Source of the DNA: an uncultured Myxococcales bacterium
GTDB lineage: Bacteria > Myxococcota_A > UBA9042
Reading direction: 5' to 3'
NCBI GenBank assembly: GCA_903929795.1
Contig: CAIYWC010000137.1
Span: 34,566 to 98,565, forward strand
DNA length: 64,000 bases
Shown: positions 36,048-44,874 of the stretch, in pieces
Numbering within the stretch: the stretch's first letter is position 1
Layout of the letters: each line of letters begins with the position of its first letter
Position numbers and translations under genes: made by a program
The notes under the pieces: model-generated
The model's database searches: none
Told to the model about the DNA's origin: nothing
What the model saw: only the letters and a program-made list of their open reading frames with translations

Positions 36048-37589
36048 ATGGCAGAGATCACCGACAAGAACTTCAAGAGACTGAACTTTTTCCGCGGCTT
36101 TCGCACGTCGGAGACGGACTGGAACCAGGGCGAGCGCTACCACGTGGAAAAGCGCAAGCTGCACAACCGGATGCTCCACGGCCCGGGCGTCGTGCCGCAC
36201 GCGCTGGGCGGCTTCAAGGTGTCCGGGCGCGGGCGCGGCGAGCTGGCTGTGGAAATCCAGTCCGGCTACGCCATAGACGGCCAAGGCAACGACATCTTTT
36301 TGTGGGAACCGGAGATCAAGCAACTGAACCCGGTGGATTTCAAGTTGCCGACGACGGTGTATCTGGTGGCGCGGTACGTCGAGGAGCTGACCGATTTCAT
36401 TAGCTATAAAGAGAACTTGGACTTCAAGGGCCACCGGCGCGTCAGCGAGACGGCGAAAGTGGAATGGACTGTCGCGGAGCCGAATGCCGCCACCGAGATC
36501 GAGCTGTGTCGCATCGCGCTGAGCAAGGACGTGCGGCGGATTACCATGGCAAAATCCCCGCTTCAGCCCGGCGCGGACGAGATCGACACGCGGTTTGCGC
36601 CGACGGCGGGCATCGCGGGCAGCTTCCTGAGCCCGCAGCAGCTGTGGGCGATGACGGAGACGATCGCCAAGTCCAAGCAGATTTACGCGTATCTTTTTCA
36701 TCAGTTGCAAATCTGGCCCGCGGCGGATGTGCTGCACAGCTTCATCACGTTGGAAATGTTGCTGCACACGCAGCTGGTGGACCTGCGCAACGTCTTTGAT
36801 TTGCAAGCGATTGTTCTGGCACACCAGACGGTGCTGGTGACGAGCATCGAGACAAACCAGCCGGCGATCTCGAGTCAACGCGATTTTGCCAACTACAAAA
36901 AACACGTGGAAATCGCCGTGAAGCGCTATGACGAGCGCGTGTTCACGTCGGAATTCCTCACGGAATTGTTGAGTTACCAAAACGAGTGCCTGAAATTCAT
37001 GAACGCGCTGTTTGCCAAGAACCTGGACAGCTCGCCCAAGGTCCTGGAGCGCTCGACGGACACGAACGCGGTGATTGAGAGCATCAAGGTGCGGTCGGCG
37101 GCGTTCACGGACCAGCTGAGCATCGAGGGGCTGGACTTGGTGCTCATCGACACGCTGGACCCGCTGGACGCCGAGAGCGAGCGCAGCCATGCGTGGAAAG
37201 TCACCGGCGAGCGCGACAAATACCGCACGCGGCAGAAGCTGAAATACCCGGATGGCGCGGTGGTGGAAGACGCGGGCGTGGCGTTTGAGGGCGGGCAGCT
37301 GGAATTTGAGATGCGTAACATCGAGCCGGGCAAGGACGTGTACCTGATTTGGCGGACTGATTACGTGCACGGCGACTGGGAAGCGGAGGTCGAAGGCAAC
37401 GATCGGCGGCTGAAGAACGCGGTGTGCGCGGGCAGCGATCGCAAATTCCGCTGGCGTAACTGGGTGTACGTGGTCCCGGCGGAGCACGTGCGCGAAGTGG
37501 CCATGCGTTTCAAGTGGAAGCCGGTCACGGCCGACCGCGACCTGAACGTGTTCAAGATGTGGGCGTACCAGCCGGCAAAACGCGGGTAA
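36048..37589 (+). CDS. Hypothetical CIS-associated protein, 513 aa, C-terminal beta-rich region
   Basis: MAEITDKNFKRLNFFRGFRTSETDWNQGERYHVEKRKLHNRMLHGPGVV...; co-directional with and close behind the gpI-like gene. Confidence 0.6.
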   Translation: MAEITDKNFKRLNFFRGFRTSETDWNQGERYHVEKRKLHNRMLHGPGVVPHALGGFKVSGRGRGELAVEIQSGYAIDGQGNDIFLWEPEIKQLNPVDFKLPTTVYLVARYVEELTDFISYKENLDFKGHRRVSETAKVEWTVAEPNAATEIELCRIALSKDVRRITMAKSPLQPGADEIDTRFAPTAGIAGSFLSPQQLWAMTETIAKSKQIYAYLFHQLQIWPAADVLHSFITLEMLLHTQLVDLRNVFDLQAIVLAHQTVLVTSIETNQPAISSQRDFANYKKHVEIAVKRYDERVFTSEFLTELLSYQNECLKFMNALFAKNLDSSPKVLERSTDTNAVIESIKVRSAAFTDQLSIEGLDLVLIDTLDPLDAESERSHAWKVTGERDKYRTRQKLKYPDGAVVEDAGVAFEGGQLEFEMRNIEPGKDVYLIWRTDYVHGDWEAEVEGNDRRLKNAVCAGSDRKFRWRNWVYVVPAEHVREVAMRFKWKPVTADRDLNVFKMWAYQPAKRG

Positions 37590-37970
37590 TGGAGTGTTTG
37601 AAGGCTCATCATTGAGTTGTATCGGGGATTTCGCCGATTTGTCCCCAGTTTGGGTGGGCCCCGACCCGCCACCGCCGCCATGGCCTCGGCCGACCTCCGG
37701 GCAAACCCGTCCGTCGGCGCGGGAAGCTCCACCCGTTGGACTTCCCTGCGCAATGTGCGCCGCGCGCATGGCTGACGCGCCCGCACGCCCCGGAGCGTGC
37801 GCGCGTGGCGACAGGGTAGTCACTGCCGCAGGAGAGTATTCGCGCGCCGGCGGCTTTTGCCGCGGATGGCGCCGGTGATTTTTCGCCACATCGCGCGCCG
37901 CCCGGCCGGCTCGGCGAATAATGCGCGGCGCTGCGGCGTTACAACGCAGAACCACTCCGGCCGAGGCACC

Positions 37971-38450
37971 GTGTACCGCCGAATTCTCGCTCTCATCGCC
38001 GTCACCGTCGGCTTGTGGCACCTGGGCTGCGGCGCCGCCCACATCGATCGCGTGCAGACGTTCGAGCCGCGCGACTTACCGCGGCAGGCGACCGGGACGG
38101 GACGGGTCGCGGGGACGGCGTATTACATCGACGCCACGGGCGACTTGCACCTTCCGGTGCTGGGGCGAGTCAGGATGGGGCCGGACACGGCGTATCTCCG
38201 CGAGGAAGCGCAGCAACTGTCGGCGCAACTCCCGGTGGTGCTGGACCCGCCGCTGGACCCGCGCGCGGCGCCGTGGCTGGCGAAGACCGACGACCGCGGG
38301 CATTTCGAGTTTACGGACTTGCCGGCGGGCAAATTTCTGATTATCGCGGAGTATTCCTGGCTGTACGGGCGCGGCTATGCGACTCACCACGTCGCCCTTG
38401 GCCATGTGACACTCGCGGACGGCGAGACGGCAACCGTGCGCTTGGATTGA
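37971..38450 (+). CDS. Lipoprotein of unknown function
   Basis: GTG start; VYRRILALIAVTVGLWHLGCG lipobox; carboxypeptidase-regulatory-like DDRGHFEFTDLPAGKFLIIAEY. Confidence 0.65.
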   Translation: MYRRILALIAVTVGLWHLGCGAAHIDRVQTFEPRDLPRQATGTGRVAGTAYYIDATGDLHLPVLGRVRMGPDTAYLREEAQQLSAQLPVVLDPPLDPRAAPWLAKTDDRGHFEFTDLPAGKFLIIAEYSWLYGRGYATHHVALGHVTLADGETATVRLD

Positions 38451-38708
38451 CTTTTCGTCCGCTCGGAAGTGCGCGTTCCCGCGCGCGACCTGCCCGGACC
38501 GCAGGACCGGTGCAGCCGGGCGGCGTCGCTGGGCACGCGTTCGTGTGTTTCCGCAGCCCAAGCGCCCAGACAGCACTTCTGATGTCGCGCTCCTCCGCCA
38601 CGGCCATTTTCCGGCGAATTTGCCCCGCCCCGCGATCTTGCCACCGGTCCAATCCGGTGCCATCCTCGCAGCGGTCGCGCGGGGCACGCGTCTCGCGGAG
38701 GGCAAGTC

Positions 38709-39341
38709 GTGATCGCCAACTTGATTGTCGACTTCTTTCGCAACCTTGGCCAACAGCGCATCGACGGCGTTGTGAACACGGCCAATGCCAAGAAGATGGG
38801 CGCGATCGCCAAGGCGAAGACTGAAGCTGCCAAGAAGTTTAACGCTGCCGTGGATGCGCCCGTCAAGGTCGCCAAGGGCGTCGTGAAGACGGACGGCATG
38901 AAGAAAGTGGACCCGAAAAAGGAGGGCGACGTGGGTTGGTTCAGCCGCAAGAAGCCCGAGCCGGCGCAGGAATCGCAGGGGTACGCCGAGCAGGATCGCA
39001 CGGTGGCGATCGACGTCAGCCAGTTCAACCGCGGCACGTTTCAGCCGTGTGTCGGCTGGGTCGTCGTGCGCACCGGCGAGCTCACGGGGCGCGATTTCCG
39101 TCTGGTCGATGGCAAGAATACGATTGGCACCGCTGCGGACTGCGACGTTGTGCTGACCGACCCGTATCTCTCGTCCAAGCAATGCGTGATTCGCTATGAA
39201 AATAGCACCTTTACGCTCGTTGACTTGGACTCGACCAACGGCACGTACTTGAACGATACACGCGTCTCCAAGGAAGACTTGATCGACAATGACACGATTC
39301 GCGTCGGCCGGACGGAGCTGAAATTCAAGGCGCTCGAGTAG
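38709..39341 (+). CDS. FHA domain protein
   Basis: LVDGKNTIGTAADCDVVLTDPYLSSKQCVIRYENSTFTLVDLDSTNGTYLNDTRV. Confidence 0.85.
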   Translation: MIANLIVDFFRNLGQQRIDGVVNTANAKKMGAIAKAKTEAAKKFNAAVDAPVKVAKGVVKTDGMKKVDPKKEGDVGWFSRKKPEPAQESQGYAEQDRTVAIDVSQFNRGTFQPCVGWVVVRTGELTGRDFRLVDGKNTIGTAADCDVVLTDPYLSSKQCVIRYENSTFTLVDLDSTNGTYLNDTRVSKEDLIDNDTIRVGRTELKFKALE

Positions 39342-39365
39342 GCCAAATTGTCCCGGAGGTAGTCG

Positions 39366-40895
39366 ATGTCCCTGAATTGCCACGGCTTGTTCCGCATGGT
39401 CGCGGCGTGCGCGCTGCTCGTGCTGGTGGCGCCCGCGTTCGCCGCGGAGAGTCGTGTCACGCTCGACCGGGTGGAGGTGGAGGCGAAGGAGAATTTCCTG
39501 CGGCTGCACGTGGATGTGCTGGATGCCAAGGGCGCGCCGGTGTCGAGTCTCGCGCCGGGCGACGTGGAGGTTCTCGCCAACGGCAAGCCGATCAAGCTGA
39601 CCGACATCGAGATCCAGACGGCTGAACAGGCGCAAGAGCCCGTCGCGATTGTGATTTTGCTCAATGCCTCGCGCGGCTACCAAATCCAGGGCGCGGGCGA
39701 AGAGCACGGCACGTTCCAGCAGGCCAAGGAAGGCGCGGCGCAGTTCATCCAGCGGCTCAAGGGCAACGACATGGTCGCGGTGGTCGTGTACCGCGAATCG
39801 GTGCCGCACGAGGTGGTGTATTCGTTCGCGTCGGATTTCAGCCAGGCCAAAGAGGCGGTGCTGAACTACAACGTGCCGGCGGCGGACCTGAATCCCGAGA
39901 ATAATCAGGGACAAGCGGCCCGGGAGCGCAGCCTGCTGCCGGAGTTTCAGAGCGCGGTCAAGAAGGTGCTCGACTTCTTCAACGACAACCTCGCATCGAA
40001 CACGAAGCTGGCGGGCGCGCACCGCCGGTTTCTCGTCATCCTGACCGACGCCAAGGATCGCGAGACGCGCAAGGACAAGCTGCAGCCCAAACTCAAGAAG
40101 ATGGTTGAGGAAAAGATTGAAGAGAACGGGATCCGCATCTTCGCCATCGGCTATTCGCCGGACGATGAGCAGTACCTGTCGCTGCTCCAGGACATCGCCA
40201 ACGTCTCCGGCGGCGCGTACACCTATGTGCCGAACAAGGACGGCCTGGGGCAAATTCCGTCGGTTTTTGATGCGATTGCGACGCGAATCAAGAAGCAGTA
40301 CATCATCAAGGCCAAATGGGCAGAGCTGCCGGACTGGGGCGACCCGGTCAAGGGCAAGGACGAGGCGAATTACGCCATCGGCTTGAAGGTCAAGATGAAG
40401 GACGGCGCCGAGGCCGAAGCCGCGTTCAACGACGTGCGACTGCCGCTGCCGAGTCTGAACTGGCTGAAATATCTGAAGATTGCCGGCATCGTGCTCGGCG
40501 GGCTGCTGGGCATTGTTCTGCTTGTGGCGCTCATCGTGTTCCTGGTGCGGCGCAAGAAAGCCGCGCCCGCGCAGGTCGAGACCAGGGCGGCGTATGACGG
40601 TCCGGCGCGCGGCAAGCTCGTCGTGCTCGCGGGGCCGTTGGCCGGCGAGACGTTCCCGCTGATCGACGACGTCACCACGATCGGCTCCATGAAAGGCAAC
40701 ACAATCGTCATCGCGGACGGCTCGATCTCGCGGCGTCACGCGGCCATCAAGATCGACCAAATGCGCTATGAAGTCGCGGACATGAACTCAACCAACGGCG
40801 TGCTCGTCAACGGTCAGCGCATCCACAAGGTGTTCATGAAGGACGGGGACCGCGTGCAGATCGGCACGACGGAATTGCAGTTCAATTTGAAGTAG
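39366..40895 (+). CDS. Signal peptide-VWA-TM-FHA protein
   Basis: N-terminal signal; VWA-like region; TM IAGIVLGGLLGIVLLVALIVFLV; C-terminal FHA SISRRHAAIKIDQMRYEVADMNSTNGVLVNGQRI. Confidence 0.82.
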   Translation: MSLNCHGLFRMVAACALLVLVAPAFAAESRVTLDRVEVEAKENFLRLHVDVLDAKGAPVSSLAPGDVEVLANGKPIKLTDIEIQTAEQAQEPVAIVILLNASRGYQIQGAGEEHGTFQQAKEGAAQFIQRLKGNDMVAVVVYRESVPHEVVYSFASDFSQAKEAVLNYNVPAADLNPENNQGQAARERSLLPEFQSAVKKVLDFFNDNLASNTKLAGAHRRFLVILTDAKDRETRKDKLQPKLKKMVEEKIEENGIRIFAIGYSPDDEQYLSLLQDIANVSGGAYTYVPNKDGLGQIPSVFDAIATRIKKQYIIKAKWAELPDWGDPVKGKDEANYAIGLKVKMKDGAEAEAAFNDVRLPLPSLNWLKYLKIAGIVLGGLLGIVLLVALIVFLVRRKKAAPAQVETRAAYDGPARGKLVVLAGPLAGETFPLIDDVTTIGSMKGNTIVIADGSISRRHAAIKIDQMRYEVADMNSTNGVLVNGQRIHKVFMKDGDRVQIGTTELQFNLK

Positions 40896-41718
40896 TTGCG
40901 GACGCAGTCGCCAGGAACTTGACGGACGGCGTGGACGTCGCGTTCAGGCCCGGCCGCACAATGGTCCACTGCACGATCCCGGCAAGCAGCCAGCCGCCCA
41001 GCAGGTCCAGCAGCACGTGCTCCTTGGTCGTCAGCGTCGACAGCGCAATGGCCACGGCCCACACGAGCCACAGCGGGCTGTGCTTGCGGACATTCCAGCC
41101 CAGCAGCCCGGAAAGCGCGCAGTGCAGGCTCGGCAGCGTGTTGCCCGGGTCGTCCAGCAGGTAGAACCGCCGGTACATGCCGTTGAGCCAAACCGGTTGG
41201 ACGTAGCTGATGTCTGGGTGCGGAACATGCGCGGTGAACAGGCAATACATCAAATAGGACGCAAGGTTACAGACGAGCACGCCAACCCACAGCCGCGTAA
41301 ACTGCGCAGGGCGAATGACGTACGCGCCGCCGATGAACAGGCCAAAGTAGCTCCAGTAGATCAGCCCGCTCCAGGGCAGAAACGGAATTTGCGCGTCGAT
41401 TGGCAGCGCAAAGTCGTAACGCGGCGTGAAACTCTCGTTCACCGTCTTGTACGAATACGCCAGCAGGCAGCCGGTCGCCGTCACCAGCGCGACTCGGAAC
41501 TGCGGATGCTGCACGAGGCGCTGCCAAGCGCTGTTCACGTCGGTGACGGTCGACTCGGCGGATCGGAACATCGACATTGCGGCCCCACGGCTCCCCGCGG
41601 CGCATTGTCGGATTGTCATGGAGATGTTGCAAGTGCGTGCGGCAACCGCCGTCCGTGTCACGGCATTGTCAGCGCGTCCGCCCCAATTCAGACCCATTGC
41701 GTCGCTTGTGGGGTTCAT
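40882..41718 (-). CDS. PAP2-superfamily membrane phosphatase/transferase-like protein
   Basis: NTLPSLHCALSGLLGW and TTKEHVLLDLLGGWLLA (PAP2 motif histidines); several TM helices. Confidence 0.75.
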   Translation of the reverse strand: MNPTSDAMGLNWGGRADNAVTRTAVAARTCNISMTIRQCAAGSRGAAMSMFRSAESTVTDVNSAWQRLVQHPQFRVALVTATGCLLAYSYKTVNESFTPRYDFALPIDAQIPFLPWSGLIYWSYFGLFIGGAYVIRPAQFTRLWVGVLVCNLASYLMYCLFTAHVPHPDISYVQPVWLNGMYRRFYLLDDPGNTLPSLHCALSGLLGWNVRKHSPLWLVWAVAIALSTLTTKEHVLLDLLGGWLLAGIVQWTIVRPGLNATSTPSVKFLATASATTSN

Positions 41719-41733
41719 TTCAAGTCCACCCGG

Positions 41734-43581
41734 CTAGGGCGAACCGGAGCAGCGAAAGCCGATGTTGGCCGCCGCGGAGCCGTCCGACACGTCTCGGTGC
41801 GTGCTGCGCAAGCCAGCTGGAAGGCTCAAGAAGCTGCCGCCGCGGACGACAAACGGCGGGCCTGAAAAGATCCACGGGCTCTTTTGTGGCTCGGCGGGGT
41901 AGGAGAGCGCGGTGTCGACGGTCCATTCGGCCAGGTTACCGGACAAATCCTCGACGCCGTAGGGACTTGCGCCCGCCGGGTAGCTGCCGACGGCCGACGG
42001 GCCATCCTGACCGCAGCCGCACGCGGGGCTGCCGGCGCATTGGGTCGCGGAGAAGGCTGTCACGCCCGGCGTGAGGCTGGCCAGCGCGCAACTGGGCATG
42101 GTATTGCCCCACGGGTACATCCGCATCATGGAAGCGCATTTGGGGTCATAGCCGATGCTGCCGTTGAGCTCGCAGCTGCCGCGCGCGGCGAATTCGAGAT
42201 GCGTCTCCGTTGGCACGCTGTTGCCCTTGCCCCGCCATTGCGCGCAAAACGTCCGCGCCTGCTGCCAGGACACGTAGTTTACCGGTGCCGAGCGAAAAAA
42301 TGGATATGTTTCAGCAGGTTGTGCCTCCGGTGGCGCCTCGCATACCCCGGCATTGACGCACGCGTCGTACTGCGCCACGGTCACCTCCGTCTTGTCGATC
42401 AGAAACGCGTCCTGCGACACGAGGTGCGCGGGAGCGTCGAGCGCTGCGCAATCCGGATCGCCGTCCGTGTCACAGCCCTGCCAGAACGTGCCGCCGGGGA
42501 TCAGGATGCGCGCGGTGCAATCCGCTGGGCACTGCGCAGGGCTCTCGTTGGGCGCGCACACGCCGTCTCCGCACGGTTCGCGGACGCAGTGGAGCGCGAA
42601 GACGGCGCTGAACAGGTCGAACGGCGCCAAGGCCGCGGTGTCAAAGTCGACGACCCAGATGGAGTTTGGCGCGCCCGCATCAAAAGTCGCGGTCTGAAAG
42701 AGCCCCGATGCCATCTGAAAAAAGCCGGGCGCAATGGTCGGTTGGCTGCCGGAGCGGTCGAGGATGGACAGCAGCTCCTGCACCGTCGGTCGCCGCCAGC
42801 CGTGGCCCTGGATACCCAGATTGCGGCACCAGCCGAGCGCGTCGATTGGCGCCTGCGGAATCGGCGAATCGGTCGCCTGCCACTGCAAGCCCGTGTTGGT
42901 GTCGGTCGCGATGTTGTCCGTGGTGCCGAGCGGCCCCTGTGCGAGAAACCGCTGCGGCGGCACGGGCTTGGGCCACGGATCCGCGCGCACGCACCAGGCG
43001 GACGCCAGCGCGCCCATGGGCAGGAGCGCGGAGCTGCCATCGTCAAACGCCACGGTCCAGGCGAGCGCGCCGTGCGTCACCAGCGTCCAGGCCACGGCTC
43101 CCGGCGTGACGGTCAAGGGCAGGGCAACCGCTGGATTTGCCTTGGAAAAATCGACGAGACTCAGCGCCTCCGCGACCGTCGGCAGGCGCCAGTCGGCAAA
43201 ACCGCCGGCCGCCAAGGCGTCGCATGCGCTCGCGGCGGCCGCCAACGGCACGCGATCCAGGACCGGAGCCGCGCGCCAGACGAGCGTGGTCCGCGTGTCG
43301 GAAAACGTCCCGTCGGCGCGGTCGACGGCTGACGTCGGGTTGGCATCCGCGACGCCCCAGACCGGATAATCTGCTGCGCAAACAGTTCGTTGCGCCCCGC
43401 CGTCGTCCAGCGAAACCGTCACCCAGCCCGGCAGGCCGCAGTGCGGATCGCCGGAAATCTCCGCCGCCGCGTCGGACGCCGCCGTGTCCGCGTCCGCGTA
43501 GCCGAACTGTCCGGAAGTCGGCAGATCCCGGCAAGCCCACAGGGCGCCAGCCGCAAGCAGGGCGACAAACCACCTCAGCAT
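41734..43581 (-). CDS. Lipoprotein with DUF1566-type regions, a CGDGxC unit and a formylglycine-generating-enzyme-like (SUMF1) domain
   Basis: FADWRLPTVAEALSLVDF and WRRPTVQELLSILDR; CGDGVCAPNESPAQCPADC; IPGGTFWQGC...YDACVNAG...YPWGN...GNLAEWTVD...VVRGGSF...IGFRCSGSP. Confidence 0.85.
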   Translation of the reverse strand: MLRWFVALLAAGALWACRDLPTSGQFGYADADTAASDAAAEISGDPHCGLPGWVTVSLDDGGAQRTVCAADYPVWGVADANPTSAVDRADGTFSDTRTTLVWRAAPVLDRVPLAAAASACDALAAGGFADWRLPTVAEALSLVDFSKANPAVALPLTVTPGAVAWTLVTHGALAWTVAFDDGSSALLPMGALASAWCVRADPWPKPVPPQRFLAQGPLGTTDNIATDTNTGLQWQATDSPIPQAPIDALGWCRNLGIQGHGWRRPTVQELLSILDRSGSQPTIAPGFFQMASGLFQTATFDAGAPNSIWVVDFDTAALAPFDLFSAVFALHCVREPCGDGVCAPNESPAQCPADCTARILIPGGTFWQGCDTDGDPDCAALDAPAHLVSQDAFLIDKTEVTVAQYDACVNAGVCEAPPEAQPAETYPFFRSAPVNYVSWQQARTFCAQWRGKGNSVPTETHLEFAARGSCELNGSIGYDPKCASMMRMYPWGNTMPSCALASLTPGVTAFSATQCAGSPACGCGQDGPSAVGSYPAGASPYGVEDLSGNLAEWTVDTALSYPAEPQKSPWIFSGPPFVVRGGSFLSLPAGLRSTHRDVSDGSAAANIGFRCSGSP

Positions 43582-43614
43582 GTTGACCCGTGTCGGACAC
43601 CAAGCTCGCTCGGC

Positions 43615-43727
43615 GGGACGCGTTGCGTTTCAGACGGGTAGCGCGACCGTGCATCTCCGGCGGCACGCCGCGGATCGAGGACGCTTGATCTCGAACGTCG
43701 GTGGGCGTGTCTCATCTCGCCACCACG
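43615..43727 (+). repeat. Dispersed intergenic hairpin repeat, copy D
   Basis: GTTGCGTTTCAGACGGGTAGCGCGACCGTGCATCTCCGGCGGCACGCCGCGGATCGAGGACGCTTGATCTCGAACGTCGG..CTCGCCA (tail shared with A). Confidence 0.8.
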
Positions 43728-43792
43728 CGTCGCCGCGGTCCTGTCTCTTGCGTCGTGCGTTGTCGCGTGGCCATCGGCTCCCTCTTGCGCGG

Positions 43793-44701
43793 TCAAAAAT
43801 TCACGGCGATTGGCGAGCCCGAACCGTCGCTTGTGTGCCGAACAGGGGAACGCAGGAGCCACCAACCGGCGGCGACCAAGCTGGCAACGCCCACGCCGCC
43901 CAGCGCACCGGACCAGCCCCAGCGGGTGTTGATGGCGCGTTGGGCATTCACTGCGTCGTTCATGGCGATTTGCGCCAAGTCATAGCGCCCGTCCGGCAGC
44001 TTGTGGGCATCGAGCGCACCTTGCGCGCCATCGGCCGAGACGGCCAAACCTACGGCGACAGCAGCCGCTGCCACGCCAACCGCCAGCGCCGTCCAACCGG
44101 CAGCGTCTTGCCAATTCGCAGATTTCACACGCATTTCTGTGGCAATGGGCGCCGAAATGGCCGGCGGCGAGGCCACCGCTGCAGCCGGGGAAGGCGCGGT
44201 CGCGTGCACGACGACGGACGCGGCGGTCGGCGCGGCGGGCAGGGTTACAGGTGCCCCGACGGGCGACGGCGGCGGTGGCGCGACCGGCGGGGGCGGTTGC
44301 AGCGCCCGGAGCGCGGCTTGCGCGCGGGCATGGAGAGGGTGGCCGACCGGCGTCACGGCCAGCGCGCGGGCAAAGTCGTCCGCTGCGGCGTCCAGGTCGC
44401 CAGCTTCCTGCTCCGCGCGCGCGGCGCCAAATGCGAACTCGCCGACCTGCGGCTCGAGCTCCTGGGCCGTGTGGTACAGCGCGGCAGCCGCGGCGAATTC
44501 TCGCCGCAGGAAAGCGTCCAGCGCGCGGTGACCCAGAGCCATCGCGCGGGCGTGTTCGCGTGACGCCACCGGTGCCCCGGCAGCGTGCGCAGGACAGGCC
44601 GTAGCCACATGAAAGAACAAGGCAAGTGCGGCGACGGCGCGCGCGGTCGCCGCAGCCGGGTGTGTTCGCAGGACGACCAGCCGTTCAGCCATGGCGACCA
44701 A
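43793..44701 (-). CDS. TPR-like protein with TM segments and Pro/Ala linker
   Basis: Helical repeat ALGHRALDAFLRREFAAAAALYHTAQELEPQVGEFAFGAARAEQEAGDLDAAADDFARAL; two C-terminal TM helices. Confidence 0.6.
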   Translation of the reverse strand: MVAMAERLVVLRTHPAAATARAVAALALFFHVATACPAHAAGAPVASREHARAMALGHRALDAFLRREFAAAAALYHTAQELEPQVGEFAFGAARAEQEAGDLDAAADDFARALAVTPVGHPLHARAQAALRALQPPPPVAPPPPSPVGAPVTLPAAPTAASVVVHATAPSPAAAVASPPAISAPIATEMRVKSANWQDAAGWTALAVGVAAAAVAVGLAVSADGAQGALDAHKLPDGRYDLAQIAMNDAVNAQRAINTRWGWSGALGGVGVASLVAAGWWLLRSPVRHTSDGSGSPIAVNF

Positions 44702-44741
44702 CGCAGGGTGTCGGATCCCGAAACGGGGCAGGCGTGGTCAT

Positions 44742-44840
44742 AGGCGCTGACCGCAGCTCAAGATCAAACGCACCCGATCCGCGGCGTGCCACCCGAAGCG
44801 CACGCTTGCGGTCCCGGACTTAAACGCAACCGGTCTGACC
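44742..44840 (-). repeat. Dispersed intergenic hairpin repeat, copy E
   Basis: Minus strand: GGTTGCGTTTAAGTCCGGGACCGCAAGCGTGCGCTTCGGGTGGCACGCCGCGGATCGGGTGCGTTTGATCTTGAGC. Confidence 0.8.
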
Positions 44841-44874
44841 CAAAGTTTTTGATCTCCGAATTGCGTCAGCATGG

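Noticed and set aside
35931-38042. 703-aa minus-strand ORF opposite the 513-aa CIS protein
   Set aside because: Sense strand is co-directional with the CIS and has balanced protein composition; antisense does not.
38076-40760. 894-aa minus-strand ORF opposite the FHA and VWA-FHA genes
   Set aside because: Sense strand has signal peptide, TM and FHA motifs; antisense translation is Arg/His/Asp shadow.
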